Part shown: piece after piece, positions 16,592 through 25,767 of the stretch
Layout of the letters: the number at the start of each line of letters is the position of its first letter
How positions within the stretch are numbered: the first letter of the stretch is position 1
DNA from: Oscillospiraceae bacterium
GTDB lineage: Bacteria > Bacillota_A > Clostridia > Oscillospirales > Oscillospiraceae
NCBI GenBank assembly: GCA_902786615.1
Contig: CADADE010000029.1
Location: 1 to 56,729 of the forward strand
Direction of reading: 5' to 3'
Length of the DNA stretch: 56,729 nucleotides
The notes under the pieces: generated by a model
What the model was told of the DNA's origin: nothing
The model's database searches: none
What the model saw: the letters and a program-made list of their open reading frames with translations, nothing else
Position numbers and translations under genes: made by a program

Positions 16592-19500
16592 GCGTGTTTC
16601 TCTCTCCGTTTCGCTCCTGCTGCTTCTCTCCCTGCTTCTCTCCCTCTGTCCCCTCGCCCTTGCCGCGGACGATGAGACCATCCACATCCGCACGGCGGAG
16701 GATCTCATCCGGCTCGCGCGCGACTGCTCCCTTGACACCTGGTCGGACGGAAAGAGCGTCGTGCTGGACAACGACCTCTCCCTCTCCGGCGTCGGCTTTG
16801 ATTCCATCCCCATCTTCAACGGCAGCTTCGACGGGCAGGGCCACACGATCTACGACATGAATCTCTCCGCCGCCCAGTCCCCCTGCGGCTTCTTCCTCGA
16901 GACGGGGAAGGACGCGGACATCCACGACCTGCACGTCAGCGGCAGCGTCTGCGCCCGCGGAGACGACAGCATGGTCGGCGGCCTTGTCGGGCTCAACCGC
17001 GGCATGCTCACGGGCTGCAGCTTCTCAGGCGAGGTCAGGGCCCTTAAACAGGTGGGCGGCATCGCGGGCAAAAACGACGTGTCCGGCATGATCGTCTCCT
17101 GCAGCGCCACAGGCACGGTGCAGGGTCTCACGCAGACGGGCGGCATCGCGGGCGAAAACGCGGGCGCGCTCACGGGCTGCGAAAACCGCAGCTTCGTCAA
17201 CACCGAGAGCGTCGACCCCACCCTGCGCCTGGACAGCATCGACACCAGCTCCATCCTGAACTTTATCCGCAGTCTGCGCACCGACAGCGCGGGCATCACC
17301 ACCGACACCGGCGGCGTGGCCGGCTCCTCCACGGGCTTTATCGAGCGCTGCGGCAACACCGGCGCCGTGGGCTACCTGCATCTGGGCTACAACGTGGGCG
17401 GCATCGTCGGGCGTTCAAGCGGCTATATCAACGGCTGTCTGAACGTCGGCGACGTGTACGGCCGTAAGGACGTGGGCGGCATCGTCGGCCAGGCCGAGCC
17501 CCTGAAGGAGACGGCCCAGGCGCAGGATCTTCTCGCCGGCGTCGGCTATCGGCTTGCGGTTCTCAACCGCTCCCTGAACGACGCGGCGGTCGACGCCCGC
17601 TACGCCTCGGAGGATCTCTCCGCCAGCCTGAACAGGCTCTCCGACTATCTCAGCCCCGTGGCGGACACGATCAGCGCCATGGACCCCGCCGATCCCGAAA
17701 GCGTCTATATGCTGCGCGACATGGTCTCCGACACTTTCTGGAACATCCGCAACGAGCTGGAGGTCATCAGCGAGGAGGTGGACGCGCACTCCGGCATTCT
17801 GCGCGAGGACTTCAACGTTATCAACAATAACCTCAACGCCCTGTCCGACACGGCCATGCAGACGGTGGGCGTCATGACTGCCGCCGCAGATCAGCCGCAG
17901 GAGGTGCTGGTGGACAGCTCCGACGCCGAAGACAACCTGAACCTGACCCTCGGCAAGACCGCAAGCTCGGAAAACCGCGGCAGCATCAACGGCGACAGCA
18001 ACGTCGGCGGCGTCGCGGGCAATCTCTCCGTGGAGAGCGAGCTGGACCCCGAGTCCGAGCTGAGCGTGAGCGGCAGCGATCTGCGAAAAAACCACGTCAA
18101 TCTCTCCATCGTGGTCACCGGCTGCGTCAATCACGGCGACGTCACCGCCAAGCGCGAGTGCGTCGGCGGCATCGCGGGCAAGATGGACATGGGCCTTGCC
18201 TCCCACTGCGCCTCCTACGGCCCCGTCGTGCTGGAGGACGGGGACTACGCCGGCGGCGTTACGGGTCTTCTCTACGGCAGCGTGAAAAGCTGCTGCGCCA
18301 AGTGCTCTCTCAGCGGCAAGCGCTTTATCGGCGGCGTGGTCGGCAACGGCTACAACGCCCGCAGCAGCACCGACAAGTCCAGCACCGTCTCCGGCTGCTA
18401 TACCCTGGTGGAGATCCTCGGCGCCCCGCAGTTTGCGGGCGCGGTGTCAGGCGGCGCCGCCGGGCTTTATGAAAAGAACTATTTTGTCCCGGCGGAGTTT
18501 GCCGGTCTCGACCGGCTCTCCATCCACGGTCAGGCCGAGCCCATCAGCTTTGAGGATTTCACAAAGGTGGAGGGGCTTCCCGAAGAGTGCAAAAGCTTCA
18601 CCCTCCGCTTTGTGGTGGACGGGGAGACGGTCAAGGAGCTTCCCTTTGCCTACGGGGACAGCTTCGACCGCTCCGTCTTCCCCAGCGTTGCCGGGCGTGA
18701 CGGGCGCTACGCCGTGTGGGACCGGAGCGAGCTGAACGATCTGCGCTTCGACACCACCGTCACGGCCTCCTACCGCCTGGACGAGACCGTCCTGCGCTCC
18801 GACCTCACGCGGGAGGACGGGCGCGCCATTGTCTACGTGGACGGGCAGTTCCAGCAGGGCGACGCGCTCAATATGGAGCTCATCCCCGTTGACAGCGCCG
18901 CGATGCTCCGCGAATTCACCGGCAGCTGGAAGGACACCGTGCGCGAGCAGCTCCGCTCCATCCGCGCGGGCGAGCCGGATTATTCCATCCCCGTCTCGGT
19001 CGCGGAGCAGGTGCTTATCCGCTTCCCGGAGGACGGGCAGCGCGCGCACACGGTGCGCTATCTCACCCCGGACGGCCGCACGGAGAACTACCGCCTGTAC
19101 CTGCAAAACGGCGAGGACTGGCAGCGCGTCCACCCGCGCAGCTTCGGCAGCTACTATCTCATCGATACCACCGGCACCGAGGCGAGCTTCCTGCTGGTGC
19201 AGACCGTGCAGTCCTGGTGGTTCGTGGCCTATATCGCGGCGGCGCTTGGGATCATCGCCCTGCTTTTCTTCCTGATACACAAGCTGCTGAGGCTCCTGCG
19301 CGCCCGGCCGAAGAAGGCGAAAGTGCCCCGTGCCGAGCGCCCGGTGCCCCGCTGGCTCAGGGCCCACCGCAAGCCGCTTCTGATCCTCCTGCCCATCCTG
19401 CTGCTGGCGGGGGCGGCCGCCGTCTTCTCGCTGCGCTTCGGCAATCTCGGCCCCGCCGTCTCGGCTTACCGGGTGCTCAAGGACTTCTCCCGGCAGGAGA

Positions 19501-20663
19501 CGGATGTTGAGACCAGCATCCGCCTGCACATTGAGGACCGGGATCTGGAGATGCGCAGCACGGTGCACCGCGTCCTCCGGAACGGACATATGATCCGCTG
19601 CACTGAGCAGTACGGCGTCCCCCTCTACATCTCCGACGGGATGGTGTGCCTTGAAAACGGCCGCGTCTTCCGTCTGACGGACGGGCAGCTCAGCCAGGGG
19701 AAGGTTCTCGATCTGGCCCTCGACGTCTTCCTGCATGAGAAGGTGGAGACGAGCGCGGCCGACGGCGTCACCCGCTATTCGGCCGAAATCGGCGGTGAGA
19801 CCGCCGAGCGCATCCTCCGCCTCTTCCTCTCTGAAAGCGACGAGGAGCTTCTGCACGCAAATGACATGACCGTCGCCATGACCGTGAAGGACGAGCAGCT
19901 GCAAAGCCTCTCCTTTACCGGCGGCGGCAGCGCTCTGGACAGCAGGCCCTTCCGCCTTGACGTGCTTCTCACGCCCGGAGAAATGACCGAGCGCCCCGTC
20001 GTCCCCCAGGCCGTGGCGGACGCCATTGAGACCGGCGGCGGGGAGGATGTGCAGCTTCTCTCCGAGGATCTTCTGCGTCTGCTTGCCGCCTGGCTCAAGA
20101 ACGAGAGCGCCGAGACCGTGAGCGCCGACATCGCCGTCAACGCCGACTGCGGCTCGCTGCGCCTTACGCCCCGCTATCGCTATTCCCGCCGCAGCCTGGA
20201 CGGAACGGACGTGCACTGCGTCAAGAGCGCCCTCTTCACCCTCTACTTCACCGACAGCGCCGCCTGCACCGCCGACGGCCTTTCCCTCAGCGAGGCGCAG
20301 CAGCGTGTGGTGGACGCGGCCCAGCTCATCCCGCTGGCAAGGGAGCTGTGCCTCAAGGGGCAGTTCAGCTGTGCCGCCGCCGGGGAGCGCGCGCTCTACT
20401 CCCTCGTCCTCACGAGCGAGGACGCCGCCGAGCTCGTCTCGCGCCTGCTGCCGGAGCTCAGCCGCCTGAACCTCAGCTACGGCGACTGCAAGCTGCGCAT
20501 CACGGTGGTGGGCGATCAGCTGGACGAAATCGCCCTCGACTGCGGCGCGAGCCTGCGCGTGGTCTCCCGCGATGTGGACGCCTCCGTGCGCCTCACGGCA
20601 AAGTTCAACAGTGACGCCGCCGACCCCGTCCCCGCCGCCGTCAAAGCGGCTCTGGTGAAATAA
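16584..20663 (+). CDS. Large GLUG-repeat surface protein with C-terminal membrane anchor region
   Basis: A 1359-residue protein translated from the ATG with an AGGAGGT site inside the transporter end. Residues 1-27 form a signal peptide ending ALA-ADD. GLUG-type repeats (GGIAGxNxGxxxxC) occupy about 80-310 and 465-620, interrupted by a helical segment (about 310-460). Two hydrophobic helices at about 875-900 and 930-950 are separated by a basic Lys/Arg-rich linker, and a further 400-residue soluble region follows, so the C-terminal domain should be on the same side as the N-terminal repeats. GLUG repeats occur in adhesins and IgA1 proteases. Coupling to the MMPL transporter suggests a joint envelope function. 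Confidence 0.75.
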   Translation: MTKRVSLSVSLLLLLSLLLSLCPLALAADDETIHIRTAEDLIRLARDCSLDTWSDGKSVVLDNDLSLSGVGFDSIPIFNGSFDGQGHTIYDMNLSAAQSPCGFFLETGKDADIHDLHVSGSVCARGDDSMVGGLVGLNRGMLTGCSFSGEVRALKQVGGIAGKNDVSGMIVSCSATGTVQGLTQTGGIAGENAGALTGCENRSFVNTESVDPTLRLDSIDTSSILNFIRSLRTDSAGITTDTGGVAGSSTGFIERCGNTGAVGYLHLGYNVGGIVGRSSGYINGCLNVGDVYGRKDVGGIVGQAEPLKETAQAQDLLAGVGYRLAVLNRSLNDAAVDARYASEDLSASLNRLSDYLSPVADTISAMDPADPESVYMLRDMVSDTFWNIRNELEVISEEVDAHSGILREDFNVINNNLNALSDTAMQTVGVMTAAADQPQEVLVDSSDAEDNLNLTLGKTASSENRGSINGDSNVGGVAGNLSVESELDPESELSVSGSDLRKNHVNLSIVVTGCVNHGDVTAKRECVGGIAGKMDMGLASHCASYGPVVLEDGDYAGGVTGLLYGSVKSCCAKCSLSGKRFIGGVVGNGYNARSSTDKSSTVSGCYTLVEILGAPQFAGAVSGGAAGLYEKNYFVPAEFAGLDRLSIHGQAEPISFEDFTKVEGLPEECKSFTLRFVVDGETVKELPFAYGDSFDRSVFPSVAGRDGRYAVWDRSELNDLRFDTTVTASYRLDETVLRSDLTREDGRAIVYVDGQFQQGDALNMELIPVDSAAMLREFTGSWKDTVREQLRSIRAGEPDYSIPVSVAEQVLIRFPEDGQRAHTVRYLTPDGRTENYRLYLQNGEDWQRVHPRSFGSYYLIDTTGTEASFLLVQTVQSWWFVAYIAAALGIIALLFFLIHKLLRLLRARPKKAKVPRAERPVPRWLRAHRKPLLILLPILLLAGAAAVFSLRFGNLGPAVSAYRVLKDFSRQETDVETSIRLHIEDRDLEMRSTVHRVLRNGHMIRCTEQYGVPLYISDGMVCLENGRVFRLTDGQLSQGKVLDLALDVFLHEKVETSAADGVTRYSAEIGGETAERILRLFLSESDEELLHANDMTVAMTVKDEQLQSLSFTGGGSALDSRPFRLDVLLTPGEMTERPVVPQAVADAIETGGGEDVQLLSEDLLRLLAAWLKNESAETVSADIAVNADCGSLRLTPRYRYSRRSLDGTDVHCVKSALFTLYFTDSAACTADGLSLSEAQQRVVDAAQLIPLARELCLKGQFSCAAAGERALYSLVLTSEDAAELVSRLLPELSRLNLSYGDCKLRITVVGDQLDEIALDCGASLRVVSRDVDASVRLTAKFNSDAADPVPAAVKAALVK

Positions 20664-20668
20664 CGCAA

Positions 20669-20708
20669 AGGGGGGTACAGCAAAAGGATGCTGTTCCCCC
20701 TATTTTTT
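20669..20708 (+). terminator. Intrinsic terminator after the GLUG gene
   Basis: Stem formed by GGGGG-TACAGC and GCTGT-T-CCCCC around AAAAGGAT, followed by TATTTTTT. Its right arm merges into the left end of the dispersed element. Confidence 0.8.
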
Positions 20709-20932
20709 CCCTTGTGGATAATCTTTGACAAGGACATGCGCAGCGCCGAGCGCGGACGGCTTCGCGAGGACGTATCGTCCCTGCGACCCGATCAGCGGAA
20801 ACGTGCCTGCCGCGAGAGAAAAGCCGCTGAAACGCAAAAATGTACATCGCGTCTCAGCGGCCTTTTTCTTTCTTACACCGGGCGCGGCGCGTTCTTTCTT
20901 TTTGGGCAAGAGCTAAAAAGAAAGAATGGGGG
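20686..20932 (+). repeat. Dispersed intergenic element, copy 2
   Basis: Second copy of the element at 2956-3200. Here the internal hairpin is perfect (GCCGCTGA / TCAGCGGC, about 20822-20862, then CTTTTTCTTT), while the terminal TTCTTTCTTTTTGG inverted repeat has lost one pair. It sits in a 348-base gap between the convergent GLUG and inositol-phosphatase genes; the remaining 80 bases up to the phosphatase stop show nothing else. Confidence 0.75.
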
Positions 20933-21011
20933 GCGCAAACACCCAGGCTGCGTCATGGCATATATAAAATGACAGGGGTGCGGCGGTCTTTTGCTGCACC
21001 CCGTTTCTATC

Positions 21012-21788
21012 TTATCTCGTAAGCTTCAAAAATTCCTCCACAGCGCGCTTTCCGCCCGCGAGCACCGACGGGCGCGAGGGATCGAGCGGCAGGGCCGCGC
21101 CGTCGAGCGTGCAGCAGACGCCGCCCGCCTCCTCCACAATGAGCTTGCCCGCGGCGTAGTCCCAGAGGGAGAGGCCAAGCTCGAAGTACACCCCGGCGCG
21201 CCCTGCCGCCGCCGAGCACAGGTCCAGCGCTGCCGAGCCCTCCCGCCGGATATCGAGCCCCGCAAGAAAGGCCTTTTTCATCAGCGCGAAGCCCCGGTCG
21301 GTGAGCGACTCGTCATAGGGCGCGGTGCCGCAGCAGATCACGCTCTCGGAAAGCGCCCCGTCCCATACCCGGATGGGCCGCCCGTTCAGGCGCGCGCCCT
21401 CCCCCTTCATGGCGGTGAAGAGCTCTCTGACGTAGGGGTTGTAGATCGCCGCCGCGCGGATCACCCCGTTATGCATGTACGCCGCCGAGATGCAGCTGTG
21501 GTGAAAGCCGTGCACGAAATTCATCGTCCCGTCGATGGGGTCGATGATAAAGACATGCTCGGCGCCGAGATCGTCGTGCCGGTCGTTTTCCTCGCAGAAA
21601 AAGCGCGCCCCCGGAACCGCGGCGCTGAGGGTTGCGATCAGCTTTTCCTGCACCCTCCGGTCGTATTCGGTCACCACGTCGCGCCGGCCGGCCTTGTTCT
21701 CGGTCAGCACGTCATGCGCCTCCAGGATCAGCGCGGCGGCCTCCTGCTCGGCGCTGCATAAGATTTCAAGCATTTCTCTGTCGTTCAT
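21012..21788 (-). CDS. Inositol monophosphatase family protein
   Basis: A 258-residue Mg-dependent phosphatase of the IMPase/SuhB/HisN fold. Metal-binding motifs are intact: the first acidic pair in FCEEND (about 65-70), DPIDGTMNFVHG (about 81-92) and LSLWDYAAGKLIVEEAGG (about 204-221). The ATG for MNDREMLEIL has a GGGGAGG site; 34 upstream in-frame residues are rejected. It is a single gene. Substrates in the family include inositol phosphates, FBP, 3'-phosphoadenosine phosphate and histidinol phosphate; the last is possible because the his operon lacks its phosphatase. Confidence 0.9.
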   Translation of the reverse strand: MNDREMLEILCSAEQEAAALILEAHDVLTENKAGRRDVVTEYDRRVQEKLIATLSAAVPGARFFCEENDRHDDLGAEHVFIIDPIDGTMNFVHGFHHSCISAAYMHNGVIRAAAIYNPYVRELFTAMKGEGARLNGRPIRVWDGALSESVICCGTAPYDESLTDRGFALMKKAFLAGLDIRREGSAALDLCSAAAGRAGVYFELGLSLWDYAAGKLIVEEAGGVCCTLDGAALPLDPSRPSVLAGGKRAVEEFLKLTR

Positions 21789-21909
21789 GTCATTTCCTCC
21801 CCTTTTCTGGTCACGGCTATTATAGCGTTTTTTTATCTCCCCGTACAGGGCAGATTTGGAAAAAATCCATCCTGTGGCAAATTTTCTCATATTATCACAA
21901 GCCTTTTAC

Positions 21910-21938
21910 TTGACATAACTTGGAGAAGACGGTAAAAT
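21910..21938 (+). promoter_or_regulatory. Strong sigma-A promoter of rny
   Basis: TTGACA, 17-base spacer, TAAAAT. It drives a leader of roughly 170 bases before the rny start. Confidence 0.75.
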
Positions 21939-21995
21939 AACTTAGTTAATATTATGGTGGGGCATGGGGAGCTCCAGCAATGATATTACTTCTCA

Positions 21996-22058
21996 AGTCC
22001 GACGGGTTCGTTTGCCGGCCCGTCTTCCTTATGATAGATAACAGTAAACACCCGGACT
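21996..22058 (+). promoter_or_regulatory. Structured 5' leader of rny
   Basis: The leader can fold into an outer stem (AGTCCG 21996-22001 with CGGACT 22053-22058) enclosing GACGGG (22001-22006) pairing with CCCGTC (22019-22024); the two share one base. No T run follows, so it is not a terminator. RNase Y autoregulation or mRNA stability are possible roles; this is inference. Confidence 0.35.
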
Positions 22059-22117
22059 GCCACGCTATCTGATTCCATCGCGTTATTTAAGAAAGAATGG
22101 AGGTGTATATCCTTACC

Positions 22118-23659
22118 ATGCATTGGGTACTGACAGTTGTCATTGCTGTCGTCCTGGCTGTCGTCGGCTTTGTGGCCGGCATCGCCTACCGCAAGAACGT
22201 TGCCGAGCGCGAGATCACGAGTGCCGAGGAGGAAGCCAGACGTATCGTAAATGAAGCCATCAAGAGCGCCGAGAGCAAGAAGAGAGAGGCGCTGGTTGAG
22301 GCAAAGGAAGAAATACACAGGAACCGCTCCGAATACGAGCGCGAAGTCAAAGAGCGCCGAGCCGAGCTTTCCAAGCAGGAGCGCCGCCTTCAGCAGAAGG
22401 AGGAGAACCTGGATAAGAAGCTCGACGCCGCCGAGAAGAAGAACGAGACGCTTGCCAACAAGATCGCCGCTGCCGAAGCCCAGCAGCAGGAGATCCTGAT
22501 GGTCAAGAAGAGCCAGCTTGAGGTGCTGGAAAAGATCTCCGGCTTTACCGTGGAGGAGGCCAAGGCCTACCTGATCGCCAACATCCGCGACGACGTGACC
22601 CACGAGATGGCCATGAAGGTCAAGGAGGTTGAGGCCCAGTACAAGGATGAGGCGGACGAGCGCGCGAGAGAGATCATCGCCACCGCCATCCAGCGCTGCG
22701 CCGCCGACCACGCAAGCGAAATCACCGTCTCCGTCGTCCCCCTCCCCAACGACGAGATGAAGGGCCGCATCATCGGCCGCGAAGGCCGCAACATCCGCAG
22801 CATTGAAACCCTCACCGGCTGCGACCTGATTATCGACGACACCCCCGAGGCCATCACCGTCTCCAGCTTCGACCCCGTCCGGCGTGAGGTTGCGCGCCTG
22901 GCGCTGGAAAAGCTCATTCAGGACGGGCGCATCCACCCCGCAAGGATCGAGGAAATGGTCGCCAAGGCCCAGAAGGAGGTCAACGCCACCATCAAGGCCG
23001 AGGGCGAGCGCGCCGTGTTCGAGACCAACATCCACGGCCTGCACCCCGAGATCATCAAGCTGCTCGGCCGCATGAAGTACCGCACCAGCTACGGGCAGAA
23101 CGTGCTCAACCACTCTATCGAGGTCTCCCATGTGGCGGGCCTGATGGCCGCCGAACTCGGCGCGGACGTGAACATCGCCAAGCGCGCGGGCCTGCTGCAC
23201 GACCTTGGCAAATCCATCGACCATGAGGTCGAGGGCAGCCACGTCTCCATCGGCGTGGACATTGCCAGAAAGTACAAGGAATCCGAAGCCGTCATCCACT
23301 GCATCGAGGCTCACCACAACGACGTGGAGCCCCACAGCATCGAGGCCTGCCTGGTTCAGGCGGCCGACGCTATCTCCGCCGCCCGCCCCGGCGCACGGCG
23401 CGAGAACATTGAAAACTACGTCAAGCGTCTGGAAAAGCTGGAGGAGGTCTCCAAGAGCTTCCCCGGCATTGCGAGCTCATACGCCATCCAGGCCGGACGC
23501 GAGATCCGCATCATGGTCAAGCCCGAGGATGTCAGCGAGGATCAGATGGTCCTGCTGGCCAGGGACATCGCCAAGAAGATCGAAGAGGAGCTGACCTACC
23601 CCGGTCAGATCAAGGTCCATCTCCTGCGCGAGACCAAGGCCATCGACTACGCCAAGTAA
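22118..23659 (+). CDS. rny: Ribonuclease Y
   Basis: A 513-residue membrane-anchored endoribonuclease that starts mRNA decay in Firmicutes. It has an N-terminal membrane helix (about 3-25), a long charged coiled coil (to about 180), a KH domain with [15 protein letters not shown] (about 216-230), an HD domain with [12 protein letters not shown] (about 358-369) and the C-terminal RNase Y region. I chose the ATG at 22118 (MHWVLTVV), because the GGAGGTG site at 22099-22105 overlaps the earlier in-frame ATG at 22097 and so cannot serve it; spacing to 22118 is a little long. The coordinates would be 22097-23659 with the alternative start. Confidence 0.95.
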   Translation: MHWVLTVVIAVVLAVVGFVAGIAYRKNVAEREITSAEEEARRIVNEAIKSAESKKREALVEAKEEIHRNRSEYEREVKERRAELSKQERRLQQKEENLDKKLDAAEKKNETLANKIAAAEAQQQEILMVKKSQLEVLEKISGFTVEEAKAYLIANIRDDVTHEMAMKVKEVEAQYKDEADERAREIIATAIQRCAADHASEITVSVVPLPNDEMKGRIIGREGRNIRSIETLTGCDLIIDDTPEAITVSSFDPVRREVARLALEKLIQDGRIHPARIEEMVAKAQKEVNATIKAEGERAVFETNIHGLHPEIIKLLGRMKYRTSYGQNVLNHSIEVSHVAGLMAAELGADVNIAKRAGLLHDLGKSIDHEVEGSHVSIGVDIARKYKESEAVIHCIEAHHNDVEPHSIEACLVQAADAISAARPGARRENIENYVKRLEKLEEVSKSFPGIASSYAIQAGREIRIMVKPEDVSEDQMVLLARDIAKKIEEELTYPGQIKVHLLRETKAIDYAK

Positions 23660-23667
23660 ACAGCAAA

Positions 23668-23697
23668 CGGGACTGTGTTTTCCACAGTCCCGTTTTT
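23668..23697 (+). terminator. Intrinsic terminator of rny
   Basis: Perfect ten-base stem CGGGACTGTG / CACAGTCCCG with TTTTC loop and five T. Confidence 0.92.
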
Positions 23698-23700
23698 CTG

Positions 23701-24108
23701 TTACCCGAACAGGCGGAAGTTGGAGAGCGATTCCACCAGTCCGTTGAGCTTCTGGATCGCGCCGCCGAGCGCCGTGAGGTCGGTGCTGTTGAGAGCCTCG
23801 GCGATCCTGCTCACGTTCTCGCCGCCCTCCCTCATCACCGCGTTCACGCTCTCGGTCATGCTGTCGAGCTTTTCGAGCGAGCTGCCCGCCTGACGGACCA
23901 GCTCCTGGGTGCTCTGCATGGTGGCGCGCGCCTCGTTGACCGCGTTCAGCGCCGGGGGCACCAGCACCGCGAGGCTCACGATCACCGCCGCCGCCAGGAT
24001 GATCACCGCGATGGCGGTGACGAGGCTGCTGCGCTCGGCCCGCTTCTGTGTGGCTGCCATCTGCCGCAGCAGGGCTTCGGCCTCCGCCGCTTCATTTTTC
24101 TTTTCCAT
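23701..24108 (-). CDS. Membrane protein with extracytoplasmic coiled coil, unknown function
   Basis: A 135-residue protein: a charged cytoplasmic N-terminus (1-28, rich in Glu/Ala/Lys), one membrane helix (about 29-52), then a helical heptad-like region with repeated Ala/Asn/Glu (about 55-125), as in DUF948-type or chemoreceptor-stalk-like proteins but without a signalling domain. The ATG for MEKKNEAAEAE has a GGAGGG site; an upstream extension is not supported. It ends beside the rny terminator, which serves both strands. Confidence 0.65.
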   Translation of the reverse strand: MEKKNEAAEAEALLRQMAATQKRAERSSLVTAIAVIILAAAVIVSLAVLVPPALNAVNEARATMQSTQELVRQAGSSLEKLDSMTESVNAVMREGGENVSRIAEALNSTDLTALGGAIQKLNGLVESLSNFRLFG

Positions 24109-24191
24109 CCTTATCCCTCCAAAACGACAAAAATTTCGGGAGTATTGTAGCATATCTCCCCCGCAATTTCCAGTCCTCCATGAGACGGCAG

Positions 24192-24221
24192 AAAAAAACT
24201 CCTGACCAAACGGCCAGGAGT
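24192..24221 (-). terminator. Intrinsic terminator of the abrB-like gene
   Basis: Ten-base stem (ACTCCTGACC / GGCCAGGAGT, one mismatch) with AAAC loop; on the minus strand it is followed by seven T. It lies ten bases past the stop codon. Confidence 0.88.
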
Positions 24222-24230
24222 TTTTCCGTA

Positions 24231-24476
24231 TCAATACAGCTCTTTCAGCTTCGCAATGCAGTCAGGGCAGACGTTTTTTCCGCGATAATTGACGATTCGC
24301 TTCGTCGCCTCGCAGAACACACAAGCCGCCTGATATTTGCGAAGAATAATGCTGTCGCCCTCAACATATATCTCGAGAGAGTCCTTCTCTCCGATGTTGA
24401 GCGTGCGGCGCATTTCGATCGGCAATACGATACGCCCAAGTTCGTCGACTCTTCGTACGATACCAGTGGACTTCAC
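24231..24476 (-). CDS. AbrB/SpoVT-type transition-state regulator with Cys-rich tail
   Basis: An 81-residue DNA-binding protein. Residues 1-47 form the swapped-hairpin AbrB domain (KSTGIVRRVDELGRIVLPIE, then GEKDSLEIYVEGDSIIL). The C-terminal part carries two CxxC pairs (Cys52-Cys55 and Cys70-Cys73), probably a zinc site, common in clostridial AbrB relatives. Start is GTG, with GAGGGG eight bases upstream. It is a candidate global regulator of stationary-phase and sporulation genes. It is transcribed alone and ends in its own terminator. Confidence 0.9.
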   Translation of the reverse strand: MKSTGIVRRVDELGRIVLPIEMRRTLNIGEKDSLEIYVEGDSIILRKYQAACVFCEATKRIVNYRGKNVCPDCIAKLKELY

Positions 24477-24688
24477 GTAAGCATCCCCTCTGCTTTCTGG
24501 TGAATTTTTGAACTGTAGAGACCTAAAACATTTACAAAGATTGGTAATAAATTACAATTTCGTAAATATTTATAGCACTTTATATCATTTCCCGGAGGAA
24601 AAATCAACCGTAATCTTCAAGTTTGTCAAATGTTCATAAAAAGTTCTTATATTTTGCCATAAAAAGGGCGGAAATCGGGGGGTTTTTG

Positions 24689-25249
24689 GTGAGTATTGCA
24701 ATTTTTACCATTTATTTGTTTTCATTTTTTGCAGCATTTCTTTTGGGAAACAGCGCCGAAGCGGGGGCCTCGCTGCTCCTCGGCGTGCAGGACGCGCTGC
24801 GTTTTGCGCCGGAGCTGGCAGCGGCGCTCTGCCTGTGGTCGGCGGTGACGGAGCTTATAGAGCGCGGCGGCGCGGGGGCCTTTCTCGCGCGTCTTCTGCG
24901 TCCCGTGCTCTCCCGGCTCTTCCCCCGGGGCGCGGCGGAGCCGGAGACACTCTCCGCTCTGTCGGAGAATCTCAGCGCCAACCTGCTGGGCCTCGGCAAC
25001 GCCGCCACGCCTGCCGGGATCCGCGCCGCACGGGGCCTTGCCCGCCTGGGGGCGCGCGCGGAGCTCAACACCCTCGTCGTGCTGAACACCGCCTCCGTCC
25101 AGCTTCTGCCGACCACGGCGGCGGCGCTGCGCGCCACGTTCGGCAGCGCCTCCCCCTTTGACATCACCCCCACCGTCTGGGTCAGCAGTGCGCTCGCGCT
25201 TGCGGCGGGGCTTTCGATGATCCGTCTTCTGAACCGGGCGCGGACATGA
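24689..25249 (+). CDS. spmA: Spore maturation protein A
   Basis: A 186-residue membrane protein of the SpmA/nucleoside-recognition (Gate) family. It contains the conserved NLLGLGNAATPAGIRA segment (about 98-113) and the later ELNTLVVLNTASVQLLPTT block. Start taken as the GTG with a GGGGGG run seven bases upstream; a TTG 66 bases earlier is in frame but has no ribosome site. With SpmB it is needed for spore core dehydration in Bacillus. The two genes overlap by four bases. The AT-rich upstream region (24477-24688) holds the abrB and spmA promoters, which I could not assign with confidence. Confidence 0.9.
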   Translation: MSIAIFTIYLFSFFAAFLLGNSAEAGASLLLGVQDALRFAPELAAALCLWSAVTELIERGGAGAFLARLLRPVLSRLFPRGAAEPETLSALSENLSANLLGLGNAATPAGIRAARGLARLGARAELNTLVVLNTASVQLLPTTAAALRATFGSASPFDITPTVWVSSALALAAGLSMIRLLNRART

Positions 25250-25767
25250 GGGCGCTCGGTCAGCTTCTGGTGCCGGGGCTGGTACTGTTGGCCATGCTTC
25301 CGGCGCTCTCTCGCGGAGTCGATGTGTTTGACGCCATGTGCGCCGGGGCGAAGAAGGGTCTGCTGGTGCTGTGGGGCGTGCTGCCGTCGCTTCTGGTGGT
25401 CTTTCCGGCGATCCGCCTGCTTCGCGCCTCAGGCCTGCCGGAGCTTCTGGGTCAGGCGCTGCGGCCGGTGTTTCTTCTTCTCGGCGTGCCGGAGGAGACG
25501 GGGCTTTTCATGCTGCTGCGCCCCCTCTCCGGCAGCGGGGCGCTCGCGCTCGCGGCGGAGCTCATGCAGCGCCACGGGGCAGACTCGCTCATCGGGCGCA
25601 CGGCGGCGGTGATGCTCGGCTCGAGCGAGACGAGCTTTTACGTCCTCGCGGTCTACTTTGCCGCCGCGGGTGTGAAGGACGACGGGCGCGCCCTGCCCGC
25701 GGCCCTCTGCGCCGATCTGGTGTGCTTTCTCGCCTCAGCCTGGCTCTGTCGCCTGCTGTGGGGGTAG
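25246..25767 (+). CDS. spmB: Spore maturation protein B
   Basis: A 173-residue partner of SpmA with the same Gate-domain fold: hydrophobic helices throughout, a LRPLSGSGALALAAEL motif (about 92-107) and GSSETSFYVLAVYFAAAGV (about 124-142) that match SpmB. It starts within the spmA stop codon. Its 3' end overlaps the convergent tetR gene by 33 bases. Confidence 0.9.
   Translation: MRALGQLLVPGLVLLAMLPALSRGVDVFDAMCAGAKKGLLVLWGVLPSLLVVFPAIRLLRASGLPELLGQALRPVFLLLGVPEETGLFMLLRPLSGSGALALAAELMQRHGADSLIGRTAAVMLGSSETSFYVLAVYFAAAGVKDDGRALPAALCADLVCFLASAWLCRLLWG

Noticed and set aside
15059..16846. 595-codon minus-strand frame within the MMPL/GLUG region
   Set aside because: It covers parts of two well-supported plus-strand genes and has no domain; a codon-bias shadow. 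Similar shadows at 18447-20216, 21986-23335, 28010-29410, 32636-34081, 36140-37399 and 38312-39745 were also dropped.
22097..22117. Upstream ATG for rny
   Set aside because: It lies within the Shine-Dalgarno sequence that serves the next ATG, and the extra seven residues are not typical of the family; kept as an alternative only.
24634..24665. Sigma-E promoter for spmAB (CATAAAAA near the right place)
   Set aside because: The -35-like part is spaced about three bases too far, so I could not defend it.
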